From Bacillus sp. FJAT-29790 (GTDB taxonomy: Bacteria; Bacillota; Bacilli; Bacillales; Cytobacillaceae), in NCBI RefSeq assembly GCF_019039215.1, contig NZ_JAHNZZ010000001.1:1763670-1827669 (forward strand): DNA of 64,000 nt. The letters are read 5' to 3'. The notes beneath the pieces were generated by a model that was not told the origin of the DNA, did not search any database, and was given only the letters and a program-made list of their open reading frames with translations. Shown piece by piece: positions 16,513 through 24,483 of the stretch. How positions within the stretch are numbered: the first letter of the stretch is position 1; each line of letters opens with the position of its first letter. Both the position numbers and the translations under genes were made by a program.

Positions 16513-17262
16513 TCACCTTTGCTCGACCATCAGCTGATCTTTTTCCAAAAAAGCCAATTTCCCCCCATATGTGCGATGAAGGTTTTCAATGGTAAACGTA
16601 TTTTCTGTTGGACCTGCCGCAATTGTTTTTACGTTCAATAAGATGACGTGGTCAAAATAATCTTTTACGGTCTGCAAATCATGATGAACAACAAGCACTG
16701 TTTTCCCCTGGCTTTTTAATTCATTTAACAGTTCAATAATGGCTCTTTCTGTTGCAGCATCCACCCCGACAAATGGTTCATCCATAAAATAAACCAATGC
16801 ATCCTGAGCCAGCGCTCTTGCAAGGAAAACCCTCTGCTGCTGGCCCCCGGATAACTGGCTGATTTGGCGATCCGCAAATGCTTCCATCCCAACTTTCTGC
16901 AAACATTCAAGTGCATGGGCAATGTCCTTTTTTCTGGGTCTCTTGAACCAGCCGATATGTCCATAACGTCCCATTAAAACAACATCGAGTGCATTTGTCG
17001 GAAAATCCCAGTCAACAGAGCCGCGCTGAGGAACGTACCCAACAACTTTATCCTTTGGGTGATACTTTTTTCCGTAAATTTGAATGTCTCCTGTTGCTTT
17101 TGGTATCAAGCCTAAAATGGCTTTAATTAACGTCGATTTTCCCGCTCCATTAGGACCAATGATTCCAATCAGCTTTCCTTCAGGCACATCAAAGCTAACA
17201 TCTGTCAACACAGGCTTTTTCTGATAAGCAACCGTTAAATTTTTCACTTCGACCGGATTCAT
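16513..17262 (-). CDS. mntB: manganese ABC transporter ATPase MntB
   Basis: ABC ATPase of 249 residues. Walker A GPNGAGKST (about 36-44), signature LSGGQQQRVFLARAL (about 137), Walker B LVYFMDEPF, and the switch His in VVHHD. It couples ATP hydrolysis to Mn(II) import through MntC and MntD. The ribosome site is GGGGTGG, 10 nt after the mntA stop. Confidence 0.94.
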   Translation of the reverse strand: MNPVEVKNLTVAYQKKPVLTDVSFDVPEGKLIGIIGPNGAGKSTLIKAILGLIPKATGDIQIYGKKYHPKDKVVGYVPQRGSVDWDFPTNALDVVLMGRYGHIGWFKRPRKKDIAHALECLQKVGMEAFADRQISQLSGGQQQRVFLARALAQDALVYFMDEPFVGVDAATERAIIELLNELKSQGKTVLVVHHDLQTVKDYFDHVILLNVKTIAAGPTENTFTIENLHRTYGGKLAFLEKDQLMVEQR

Positions 17263-17272
17263 ATGTCCACCC

Positions 17273-18199
17273 CTATCTCAAAGCCTCTACTATTGTTTTT
17301 AAATTATGTTTGTACATGCCTATATAAGTGCCTTCTTCTGTCCCTTCTTCACCCATTGCATCCGAGAAAAGTTCTCCGCCAACCTTAACGACATGGCCTT
17401 TTTTCTTCGCACCTTCAATGACAGCATTAATTGAACGATCAGAAATACTCGATTCAATAAAGACAGCTTTAATATTTCTTGTAACCAATGTATTTACTAA
17501 ACTCTGAACATCTCCAAGTCCGTATTCCGAATCTGTACTCAGACCTTGCAGTCCCATTACCTCCATATCATATGCTGCTCCAAAGTATCCAAAGGCATCA
17601 TGGGCTGTAACAAGCACTCTTTGTTCTGTTGGAATTTTCGCCATTTCCTTAAGCGCAAAAGTCTTTAATTCCTCAAGTTTATTAAAATAAGCTTCGGCAT
17701 TTTTTTCATAAAAATCTTTATTATCAGGATCTGCTTTAATTAATCCCTTTTCCACCTCTTCGAGAGCCCTTTTCCACAAATCAATATCAAACCAGATATG
17801 AGGGTCAACTGCAGTACTGTCGTTCACATGGGATAAAAGATTTTCCTTTTTAATCGAATCACCAATCGCGTATGTCGGCTTATCTTTATTCATTTTTTCA
17901 AGAACACCAAGCATTTTCCCTTCCAGATGAAGACCGTTATAAAAAATCACATCTGCTCTTTGGAGTTTCGAAATATCTCCCTGGGTTGCTTTATAAAGAT
18001 GCGGGTCCGTTCCAGGCCCCATCAAACTCTGAACCTCAACCTTGTCACCGCCGATATTCATCGCCGCATCAGCAATTTGACTTATCGTTGTCGTTACAAT
18101 AAGTTTATCTCCTTTTTGCTCACTCTTAGATGAATTCCCTGAGCAAGCTGCTAGAAACAATAAAGAAAAAGCAATGTACAGGGCAATTAATTTTTTCAT
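17273..18199 (-). CDS. mntA: manganese-binding lipoprotein MntA
   Basis: Cluster A-I metal-binding lipoprotein of 308 residues. Signal peptide with lipobox LAAC at about residues 16-20. Metal ligands are expected in DPHLYKAT, DPHIWFD, the Glu/Asp region AVFIESSIS and the Asp of LSTDSEYG. ATG 18199 has AGAAAGAGGTG before it; an upstream in-frame Met would lack a ribosome site and spoil the signal peptide. First gene of mntABCD, behind a promoter with a candidate MntR site. Confidence 0.93.
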   Translation of the reverse strand: MKKLIALYIAFSLLFLAACSGNSSKSEQKGDKLIVTTTISQIADAAMNIGGDKVEVQSLMGPGTDPHLYKATQGDISKLQRADVIFYNGLHLEGKMLGVLEKMNKDKPTYAIGDSIKKENLLSHVNDSTAVDPHIWFDIDLWKRALEEVEKGLIKADPDNKDFYEKNAEAYFNKLEELKTFALKEMAKIPTEQRVLVTAHDAFGYFGAAYDMEVMGLQGLSTDSEYGLGDVQSLVNTLVTRNIKAVFIESSISDRSINAVIEGAKKKGHVVKVGGELFSDAMGEEGTEEGTYIGMYKHNLKTIVEALR

Positions 18200-18313
18200 C
18201 AAAATACACCTCTTTCTCCATTTCAAATGATTCTTTTAATGAGTGTATGCCCATTTTTTCGATATGTGCATTTATTTTTGATTAAATCATTACTTTTTCC
18301 CTCAATTATAAAA

Positions 18314-18357
18314 GTTTCCCTTGTTCAACATTTTAAACCCTATTGAAAATTTGTCAA
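18314..18357 (-). promoter_or_regulatory. mntA promoter with possible MntR operator
   Basis: On the minus strand TTGACA (18352-18357), 16 nt, TAAAAT (18330-18335). Directly downstream, 18314-18329 reads GTTGAACAAGGGAAAC, matching 10 of 16 positions of the MntR box TTTGCCTTAAGGAAAC as I recall it. Repression by Mn(II)-MntR at this place is plausible but the match is partial. Confidence 0.55.
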
Positions 18358-18478
18358 TAATTATTATAAATGAAACCTTCCAATCCGATTTTCAGAAGGA
18401 AATGGTGCGGAGCTGGGAAGTATTTTTTACAATATTCTAAAAAATGGTATTGTTTTTCTGAAAATTCGCCTAAATTCC

Positions 18479-18507
18479 TTGACTGTGCCGTGATATTCGT
18501 GTATATT
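18479..18507 (+). promoter_or_regulatory. sigma-A promoter of cspD
   Basis: TTGACT (18479-18484), 17 nt, TATATT (18502-18507). This would give a 5' untranslated region of about 115 nt, typical of cold-shock genes whose leader controls translation by temperature. Confidence 0.7.
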
Positions 18508-18629
18508 TAAGTCATCATTTAACATAAAATATTTCCGTTATTACTAAATATCAGCAGTATTTTAGTTGAGTGGTAATATTTATCTAAGGCATTTAAATAT
18601 GTCTTAAACGGCTTAGGAGGAAAAGTAAC

Positions 18630-18830
18630 ATGCAAAACGGCAAAGTAAAATGGTTTAACAATGAAAAAGGGTTTGGATTTATCGAAGTTGAAGGTGGAGA
18701 CGATGTATTCGTACACTTCACTGCAATTCAAGGAGAAGGTTTTAAATCTCTAGAAGAAGGCCAAGAAGTTTCTTTCGAAATCGTTGAAGGAAACCGCGGA
18801 CCACAAGCTGCAAACGTTGTAAAACTATAA
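18630..18830 (+). CDS. cspD: cold shock protein CspD
   Basis: A 66-residue single OB-fold cold shock protein with both RNA-binding motifs, KGFGFIEV (RNP1) and VFVHF (RNP2). It binds single-stranded RNA/DNA and acts as an RNA chaperone. AGGAGG lies 8 nt before the ATG. The position beside ypeQ/ypeP agrees with B. subtilis cspD. It has its own promoter and terminator. Confidence 0.95.
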   Translation: MQNGKVKWFNNEKGFGFIEVEGGDDVFVHFTAIQGEGFKSLEEGQEVSFEIVEGNRGPQAANVVKL

Positions 18831-18842
18831 TCTAATAAATAA

Positions 18843-18872
18843 AAAGGCTGGCATTTGCCAGCCTTTCTTTAT
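18843..18872 (+). terminator. terminator of cspD
   Basis: AAAGGCTGGC pairs with GCCAGCCTTT over a 4-nt loop, followed by CTTTATTT. Confidence 0.88.
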
Positions 18873-18943
18873 TTACTTTTAAGACTTAATCGTACCTAAT
18901 GTGGAGAAACCCTCTCCTACAGATGAAAGGTTATGTTTGAACG

Positions 18944-19120
18944 CTATGACAATTTACCGCCAATGGCCTTTATTTTATCTCCAACGGTGCACGTTGTAAT
19001 GCAGAATTTATGCGCATAGCGGCGCCCATTTTCCGCTCTATGATGTTTATATAAAAAACAGCCGTTGCAATAGTTGTTCAGCAATTCTTCCACATCATCA
19101 AATATTTTTTTCCGTTTCAT
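18944..19120 (-). CDS. ypeQ: small zinc-finger protein YpeQ
   Basis: Fifty-eight residues with paired cysteines and histidines (YCNGCFLYKHH and HKFCITTC), a zinc-binding pattern found in the short YpeQ-like proteins of bacilli. ATG 19120 is preferred because GAAGGAAGGTG is spaced correctly; an upstream Met at 19141 would have no ribosome site. It lies between cspD and the RNase H-like gene, as in B. subtilis. Function unknown. Confidence 0.75.
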   Translation of the reverse strand: MKRKKIFDDVEELLNNYCNGCFLYKHHRAENGRRYAHKFCITTCTVGDKIKAIGGKLS

Positions 19121-19151
19121 CTTATTCACACCTTCCTTCATTCTTTCGGCC

Positions 19152-19808
19152 CTATATGACTTGCATTTTACTATTTATCATTTTCCCTTCAAGGGCCTGT
19201 GTAGCAAGCTTATCAGCCTCTTTATTCACATTCCTCGGGATAGGTGTAAACTTAGCTTTCACATGAAGCTTTTTGATTTTCCCTTCAATTCGGTCAAGCC
19301 AACGATTTAAATTATCTTCATAACATGGCCATTCCCCTTTTAACTGCATTAACACCCCTTGAGAATCTCCTTTAAACTCACATGTCATATGATGAACGCC
19401 CATTTCTTCAAGGAGGTTGATCGTATAATACATGGCAGCATACTCTGCTTCATTATTATTTTCAATTTCGTCAAACAACTCATTAGACCGAATACGGTAT
19501 TTCTTTTTTCCTTGTTTATAATAAATCACTGCACCTAGCCCCGCTTGATTCGTATCTTTATTAAAACCGCCGTCAAAATAAACGGTCAAATCATGCGGAT
19601 CTTCTTCAATTTCCGTCAGCAGCTTTTTCATTTCTTTTGTGTTCCATGATGTTCCGATCTCATCATGATAGGTAATATCGACACCTTTTCCGCTCTTTTC
19701 AATATCCTCCCCAATTGTTAACGCTAGTTCCCCTTCAACCCAGTCGGAAGAAAAAGCTATCCCTTCCTGCCCTTTTTTTTTGTAAGTCCACTCCAATTTA
19801 TATTTCAT
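19152..19808 (-). CDS. ypeP: RNase H-like protein YpeP
   Basis: About 218 residues: an N-terminal 75-residue module of unknown role, then a ribonuclease HI-type domain with the acidic residues in LTVYFDGGF, ENNNEAEYAAM, FKGDSQGVL and NKEADKLA. All four carboxylates are present, so hydrolysis of RNA-DNA hybrids is possible, although in B. subtilis the equivalent is not a main RNase H. ATG 19808 follows AGAGGCTG; the longer frame upstream lacks a ribosome site. Confidence 0.82.
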   Translation of the reverse strand: MKYKLEWTYKKKGQEGIAFSSDWVEGELALTIGEDIEKSGKGVDITYHDEIGTSWNTKEMKKLLTEIEEDPHDLTVYFDGGFNKDTNQAGLGAVIYYKQGKKKYRIRSNELFDEIENNNEAEYAAMYYTINLLEEMGVHHMTCEFKGDSQGVLMQLKGEWPCYEDNLNRWLDRIEGKIKKLHVKAKFTPIPRNVNKEADKLATQALEGKMINSKMQVI

Positions 19809-20056
19809 CTTTTTCAGCCTCTCTACGCTTTTTATCCGAATAGTAAAATTCCGTTTTACAAGTTTCCTAAATCTAATGAAATGATATGCGGTTCCCGACA
19901 ATAAAATCGAAAAATCCGTTTACAAACATTTATAAAATTCAGCACTATTTTTTCTCTTGAATCCTTCATTTTATGTTAAACTTACTTTTAGCTTACCCTG
20001 TTGATCCTTTTCATAATGACTTTTTTTCAGAATACAATCAAGTGGAGGACTAATCA

Positions 20057-20446
20057 TTGTTTGAAGTATATATAGACGGTGCAAGCGCAGGAAATCCAGG
20101 TCCAAGCGGTGCAGGAATTTTTATCAAAGGCAATGGCCATGTGGAGAGATTTTCGATTCCGCTTGGTGAAATGGAGAATCACAAAGCAGAATATTACGCG
20201 CTGATTCATGCCCTTGAAATCTGTATCGAGAAAGGTTATAAAGTCGTTTCATTCCGGACGGATTCTCAAGCGGTTAATCGGGCGGTTGAAAAAGAATTTG
20301 CAAAAAACAAAACATATGCCCCACTGCTTGAGCAGGCATTAACATTAAGCAAACAGCTGGATTTATTTTTCATGAAATGGATTCCAAGCTCAGAAAACAA
20401 GACGGCAGATGAATTAGCCCGTGCGGCTATTCGAAAAAATCATTAG
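20057..20446 (+). CDS. ypdQ: RNase HI-like protein YpdQ
   Basis: A compact 129-residue RNase H domain: VYIDGASAGNPGPSGAG, HKAEYYALIHAL, FRTDSQAVNRAV and KTADELARAA hold the Asp/Glu/Asp/Asp active site. The start is TTG, 7-8 nt after TGGAGG. It is divergent from ypeP, so two RNase H-like genes face away from each other across about 250 bp. Biochemical activity remains an inference from motifs. Confidence 0.85.
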   Translation: MFEVYIDGASAGNPGPSGAGIFIKGNGHVERFSIPLGEMENHKAEYYALIHALEICIEKGYKVVSFRTDSQAVNRAVEKEFAKNKTYAPLLEQALTLSKQLDLFFMKWIPSSENKTADELARAAIRKNH

Positions 20447-20450
20447 AAAA

Positions 20451-20476
20451 ATTTGGCGTTCGCTAAAACTTTTTTG
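20451..20476 (+). terminator. terminator of ypdQ
   Basis: TTTGGC pairs with GCTAAA over a GTTC loop, followed by ACTTTTTT. A short stem with one G-T pair. Confidence 0.5.
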
Positions 20477-20553
20477 GCGATGCGATATTTTTAGCAGGAA
20501 TAGTAGGTTAATAACTTAAACTTTCCTACTAGCCAAGAAAGGAGAACTCTAAT

Positions 20554-21480
20554 ATGAAACAATCTAGAATATTTGCGGATTCAAGCTTGTTGCTCATCGC
20601 CTTAATTTGGGGATCAACATTTGTCGTCATTCAAAACGCGATCGCTTTTCTCCCGCCGCTTTCATTTAATGGGGTGCGGTTTTTTATTGCTGCCGTATTG
20701 CTTGCAGGGTGGCTTTTTCTGTTTGAGAAGAAGCAGCTAAAACATTTCGACCGGAAGTTGTTATTTTCAGGGTTCATTCTTGGCATATGTCTATTTATTG
20801 GCTATGCGTTTCAAACAGCCGGGTTATTATACACTTCTTCATCGAAAGCAGGCTTTATTACCGGGCTTAGCGTCGTCTTAGTTCCAGTTCTCTCCCTTTT
20901 CTTATTAAAGATAAAGCCGGGAATTAACGCGATTATCGGTGTTTCGATTGCGACGGTCGGTCTATATTTTTTAACAATGACTGATAAGGTTTCCCTAAAT
21001 ATCGGGGATGGCTTCGTATTTATAGGGGCTTTAGGGTTTGCGATGCATATCGTTTCTACAGGAAAGTTTAGCAGCAAATACCCTTCACTCCTATTGACGG
21101 TAATCCAAATTTCTACTGTTGCTTTACTGTCAAGCACATTTGCTATTTTTACGGAGGATTGGCAACAAGCGTTTCGACCCGATGTGATCCTGCGTGGTAA
21201 TGTGTTGTCGGCGCTCATAATTACTTCTGTTTTTGCGACGGCTCTTGCTTTTTTTGCCCAAACGAGCTTTCAGAGGTATACGACGCCAACGAGAGTGGCT
21301 TTAATCTTCGCCATGGAGCCCGTATTTGCAGCCGCCACAGCCTACATCTGGGCGGATGAGCGTCTTTCAATGAGTGCGATCTTCGGTTGTCTGCTCATTT
21401 TTGCTGGAATGATCTTCGCTGAACTGCCGATGAAAAAATCGCTACTCAAAATGAAAAAAAGCCGGAAAGAGGCTATATAA
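20554..21480 (+). CDS. EamA/DMT-family transporter
   Basis: A 308-residue drug/metabolite transporter with ten predicted spans arranged as two EamA repeats; LIWGSTFVVIQNAIAFLPPLSF opens repeat 1 and FFAQTSFQRYTTPTRVALIF lies in repeat 2. Substrate cannot be told from sequence. The ribosome site is AAAGGAGAAC. Monocistronic, with a strong terminator two bases after the stop. Two further EamA proteins occur in the window (35381 and 45817). Confidence 0.88.
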   Translation: MKQSRIFADSSLLLIALIWGSTFVVIQNAIAFLPPLSFNGVRFFIAAVLLAGWLFLFEKKQLKHFDRKLLFSGFILGICLFIGYAFQTAGLLYTSSSKAGFITGLSVVLVPVLSLFLLKIKPGINAIIGVSIATVGLYFLTMTDKVSLNIGDGFVFIGALGFAMHIVSTGKFSSKYPSLLLTVIQISTVALLSSTFAIFTEDWQQAFRPDVILRGNVLSALIITSVFATALAFFAQTSFQRYTTPTRVALIFAMEPVFAAATAYIWADERLSMSAIFGCLLIFAGMIFAELPMKKSLLKMKKSRKEAI

Positions 21481-21481
21481 A

Positions 21482-21508
21482 AAATCGGCACTGCTGCCGA
21501 TTTTTTTG
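21482..21508 (+). terminator. terminator of the EamA gene
   Basis: AAATCGGCA pairs with TGCCGATTT over a short loop, followed by TTTTGTTG. Confidence 0.85.
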
Positions 21509-21567
21509 TTGTTTTTAAACGGGAAATCTTTTGCTTTATTTTAACAGCAGTTCAAATAAAGTCTCAA

Positions 21568-21931
21568 AAAGAGAAAAATGAGACTCGTACGGTCAATGAA
21601 AGAGCGCTTCTTTGACCAAAATGAGAAAAATGAAACTCGCGCGGTCAATGAAAGAGCGTTTCTTTTACCGAAATGAGAAAAATGAAGCTCGTATGGTCAA
21701 TGAAAGAGCGTTTTATTTACCGAAATGAGAAAAATGAAGCTCATACGGTCAATGAAAGTGCGTTTCTTTTACCGAAATGAGAAAAATGAAGCTCGTATGG
21801 TCAATGAAAGAGCGTTTTATTTACCGAAATGAGAAAAATGAAGCTCGTACGGTCAATGAAAGACCCTTTCTTTTACCGAAATAAGAAAAATGAAGCTCGC
21901 ACGGTCAATGAAATAATGCTTCATTGACCGA
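21568..21931. repeat. 52-bp tandem repeat, seven units
   Basis: Seven head-to-tail units start at 21568, 21620, 21672, 21724, 21776, 21828 and 21880. Each begins AATGAGAAAAATGAAGCTCG or a close variant, then GGTCAATGAAAGAGCG and a T-rich end with ACCGA. Units differ by 2-8 bases. A 52-bp period is not a multiple of three, and no frame stays open, so the array is non-coding. It fills the gap between the EamA gene and the next convergent gene. Confidence 0.93.
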
Positions 21932-21950
21932 AAAAAGATGCAAGCCTGTT

Positions 21951-22226
21951 TTAAATCGAGATCATCTCTTTTTCTTTGACGAAATGGATCGCATCTTTCC
22001 GTGTTTTTACGCGATTTGCGATAAATGTTTCGAGCAGTGAAATATAGAAGCTACCATCAAACTTTTTTTGTGCTTTTAGTGTTAATTCGATGGCTGTATT
22101 AATAAGCTCATCGGATGCGTTCGTGTAGTGTTTTCCAAAATAAATAAATCCGATGGCGTCTTCTTCAAACTGAAAGCCTTTACTTTGCAATAATTGCAAA
22201 TAATCTTCCACTGTCATCACAGACAA
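21951..22226 (-). CDS. conserved small protein of bacilli (possibly DUF6123)
   Basis: Ninety-one residues, soluble and largely helical: VEDYLQLLQSKGFQFEEDAI, GFIYFGKHYTNASDELINTA and a charged C-terminus. I recall similar proteins as DUF6123 but am not certain. The start is TTG after GGGGAGAGGG. The upstream PAP2-like gene ends 1 nt before it, and its last codons carry this gene's ribosome site. The two are therefore an operon. Function unknown. Confidence 0.65.
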   Translation of the reverse strand: MSVMTVEDYLQLLQSKGFQFEEDAIGFIYFGKHYTNASDELINTAIELTLKAQKKFDGSFYISLLETFIANRVKTRKDAIHFVKEKEMISI

Positions 22227-22227
22227 G

Positions 22228-22746
22228 TCATCCCTCTCCCCTTAGTCCCAACCTCCTAAATCTTACCTTACATTTCAACATTTTTCTATCTTTTTTCGTT
22301 AAGAAATAGCCAATCGTCCCGGTTATCACCCCGAGGAGTGCTCCTCCAATGACTTCAACTGGCTGGTGACCAAGCATTTCCTTTAATTTCTTCGAGGATT
22401 CTTTTTCAACCTTTACCGATTCATCCTTTTGGATCTTGTCCATTTGTTCACCCATGCGATTTACTTTTAATGTTAATTCCCCTGTTTGCCGTCTGATTCC
22501 TTGTGCATCATACATGACGATTAGTCCATAAACGAGGGATAGAGCAAAATCAATCGTTGGAACTCCGCGTTTCAATGCAATAAAGGTTGTCAGTGACGAC
22601 ACCCCTGCGGAATGAGAACTTGGCATTCCGCCAGTATGAAAGAATAACTCAGGCCGAAACTCCTTTTTTTTATAATAGTGAATAGGAATCTTCAAACCTT
22701 GGGCTAAACCTATACTTAACAAAGCAATATATACACCTTTATTCAT
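22228..22746 (-). CDS. divergent PAP2-family membrane protein (YuiD-like)
   Basis: A 172-residue membrane protein of the DUF212/divergent PAP2 family. FFHTGGMPSSHSAGVSSLTT carries the phosphatase-like SSHS motif, followed by LVYGLIVMYDAQGIRRQTGE and a last span VIGGALLGVITGTIGYFLTK. Presumed membrane-embedded phosphatase-like role; substrate unknown. The C-terminal 15 residues (basic, KVRFRRLGLRGEG) are unusual for the family and are encoded by the DNA that also forms the next gene's ribosome site. Confidence 0.85.
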   Translation of the reverse strand: MNKGVYIALLSIGLAQGLKIPIHYYKKKEFRPELFFHTGGMPSSHSAGVSSLTTFIALKRGVPTIDFALSLVYGLIVMYDAQGIRRQTGELTLKVNRMGEQMDKIQKDESVKVEKESSKKLKEMLGHQPVEVIGGALLGVITGTIGYFLTKKDRKMLKCKVRFRRLGLRGEG

Positions 22747-22820
22747 ACATCAACTCACCTCTGTTTTAGTGTGAAGTAAGAAGAGTTTATTTATTCTTTT
22801 CGGAAATACTATTAATGGAA

Positions 22821-23111
22821 AACGGTTTTCGTAAACTTTGTTGCATTTTAGTGTGATTTTATATAAATAAATCTGAGTTGATTGGAGCGGAGGGCGCTTG
22901 ACTCCTCGAAAATGCTATCGCATTTCCTTCGTGCGTGGGCAGATTCAAGGATGTAAATTCAATTTCCTACGGGAGATAGAGGGAACGGGAGACCCCACAG
23001 GCGGTAACGCCGAGGAGGCTCCCGTCCCTCCCCGCGGAAAGCAAGTGCCCGCAGCGGAAATCAACGGGCTAACTTTTTAAAGCCAAAACAACAAACTATG
23101 CGAAATGAGCC
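22821..23111 (+). mobile_element. MITE copy, subfamily A, full length, just upstream of sspL
   Basis: Runs from a slightly altered left end (CGGTTTTCGTAAACTTTG) to TATGCGAAATGAGCC. Flanks TAATGGAA (left) and AAATGGAA (right) agree at 7 of 8 bases. The interior is about 85% alike by eye to the copy at 62870, including GACTCCTCGAAAATGCTATC and ACCCCACAGGCGGTAACGCC. Frames inside it are open only by chance. It ends 32 nt before the sspL ATG. Confidence 0.88.
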
Positions 23112-23143
23112 AAATGGAAACATAAAACAAGGAGGTGAAGAAA

Positions 23144-23284
23144 ATGGGTAAAAGAAAACAAAAAAATCGAGGGAAAACAGCATCTGGCGTAAATCCACAA
23201 GGATATGGACAGGATACTGAATTTGCAGCCGAAGAACCAAAGAGCAAACTGGAAAATGCAGTTAAAAAGAAAAATACGAAATAA
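23144..23284 (+). CDS. sspL: small acid-soluble spore protein SspL
   Basis: Forty-six residues, very basic and hydrophilic: MGKRKQKNRGKTASGVNPQG, then an acidic stretch and SKLENAVKKKNTK. The pattern TASGVNPQG and the K-rich ends match SspL of bacilli (about 42 residues), a minor forespore protein. The place next to ypcP is also the B. subtilis arrangement. AGGAGGTG lies 7 nt before the ATG. The forespore promoter must lie in or beyond the MITE that ends 32 nt upstream. Confidence 0.85.
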   Translation: MGKRKQKNRGKTASGVNPQGYGQDTEFAAEEPKSKLENAVKKKNTK

Positions 23285-23289
23285 TATGA

Positions 23290-23321
23290 AAGGCTGTCTC
23301 AAAATTTGAGACAGCCCTTCC
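23290..23321. terminator. bidirectional terminator between sspL and ypcP
   Basis: AGGCTGTCTCAAA pairs with TTTGAGACAGCCT-like arms; the hairpin sits between the convergent stops of sspL and ypcP. Confidence 0.75.
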
Positions 23322-23323
23322 TG

Positions 23324-24211
23324 TTAAGCATATTCTTTCATATTTAAAAACCGATCTAATCCGCGGAATTCGATTTCAGTGAATTTCTCCAAAACCTTTT
23401 CGCGATTCAACTCAAATCTTGCTTCGGCTAATACACACTCAACCGGAACGTCACATTTAATTTCCGCAAGCTGACGGCTTAAATGGAGCATCTCAAGATC
23501 CTGTTCGATTTTCGTCCGCTGACCTTTTGTCAACTGATCTAAATTCGCTAAGACTCCTTCAATATGCTCAAATTGCTGCAAAAGTTTTAGGGCTGTTTTT
23601 TCGCCGATCCCTTTTACCCCAGGGTAATTATCGCTTGAGTCACCCATAAAAGCTTTTAAATCAATCATTTGTTTTGGCTTGATGCCCTTTTCTTCAAAGA
23701 ATGTATCCTTAGTATGCACTAAATAATTGCCATAACCCTTTTGCAATAAGACGACAGATATTTGTTCATCAAGCAGCTGCAAAATATCCTGGTCCCCTGT
23801 AAGAATATGCACACGCGCCTCTTCTTTTATGCTCTTTGCGATCGTTCCAATACAATCATCCGCTTCATAGCCCGCTAAACCAATATTCGGTACATCAAAA
23901 GCTTCAACGACTTCTTTTACTAGATCAAACTGAGGGATAAGTTCAACAGGTGCCTCCGGACGATTCGCTTTATACCCATCATACATCTCCGTGCGAAATG
24001 TTTTGCTTCCCATATCCCAACACACAGCGACATGTGTCGGGTTGAAGGAAGAAATCGCTGTTAAAAAATGCTTAACAAATCCATATACCCCATTTGTTGG
24101 TACACCTTTTGAATTAATCATAAATTGTCCAGTTACAGCAGTCGCGAAATATGCCCTAAATAATAAAGCCATGCCATCAACGAGCATCAAAGATGGTTTA
24201 TTTTCATTCAT
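23324..24211 (-). CDS. ypcP: 5'-3' exonuclease YpcP (ExoIX/PolI 5'-nuclease family)
   Basis: A 295-residue stand-alone 5'-nuclease. Acidic metal ligands lie in LMLVDGMALLFRAYF, YEADDCIG and TGDQDILQLL, and the helix-hairpin-helix is DNYPGVKGIGEKTALKLL. The family trims RNA primers and flaps during Okazaki fragment processing, overlapping with the PolI 5'-nuclease. All acidic residues expected are present. The ribosome site is GGGAGAGAAG. Confidence 0.92.
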   Translation of the reverse strand: MNENKPSLMLVDGMALLFRAYFATAVTGQFMINSKGVPTNGVYGFVKHFLTAISSFNPTHVAVCWDMGSKTFRTEMYDGYKANRPEAPVELIPQFDLVKEVVEAFDVPNIGLAGYEADDCIGTIAKSIKEEARVHILTGDQDILQLLDEQISVVLLQKGYGNYLVHTKDTFFEEKGIKPKQMIDLKAFMGDSSDNYPGVKGIGEKTALKLLQQFEHIEGVLANLDQLTKGQRTKIEQDLEMLHLSRQLAEIKCDVPVECVLAEARFELNREKVLEKFTEIEFRGLDRFLNMKEYA

Positions 24212-24303
24212 CTATTTCTTCTCTCCCATTCATTTCTATTATAATATTAATCCTATTATAACATGGGAAACTCGCCTGATAGAATGCAATCTTTGACAAC
24301 TAA

Positions 24304-24450
24304 AGAGGAGTGGTTGATTTCCGCTCCAGGATGCTCGCTTTCCGCAGTACGGGCGGTGAGCATCCTCGGCGCTTTGACCTGTGGGGTCTCACCTGTCCCG
24401 TTGCTCCCGAAGGAGTCTCACACCTTCCGCTTCAATCAACTTCTTTATCG
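24304..24450. mobile_element. MITE remnant, subfamily B, termini lost
   Basis: The interior of subfamily B is present: GGTTGATTTCCGCTCC, AGGATGCTCGC, CGGGCGGTGAGCATCC, CTGTGGGGTCTCACC, GAAGGAGTCTCACACC and CGCTTCAATCAACTTC. Neither GGCTGTTTTCG end is found on either side and no target duplication is visible. It lies between ypcP and the sulfurtransferase gene. Confidence 0.75.
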
Positions 24451-24483
24451 ACGGTTTGCTTTTACAAAATCTTATTTTAATTA

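Noticed and set aside
21568-21931. CRISPR array
   Set aside because: The whole 52-bp period repeats with no unique spacers and no cas genes nearby.
22898-23080. Frames inside the MITEs (also 62946-63128 and 62993-63258)
   Set aside because: Frames differ in length and stop position between copies of the element, so they are chance frames in non-coding repeats.
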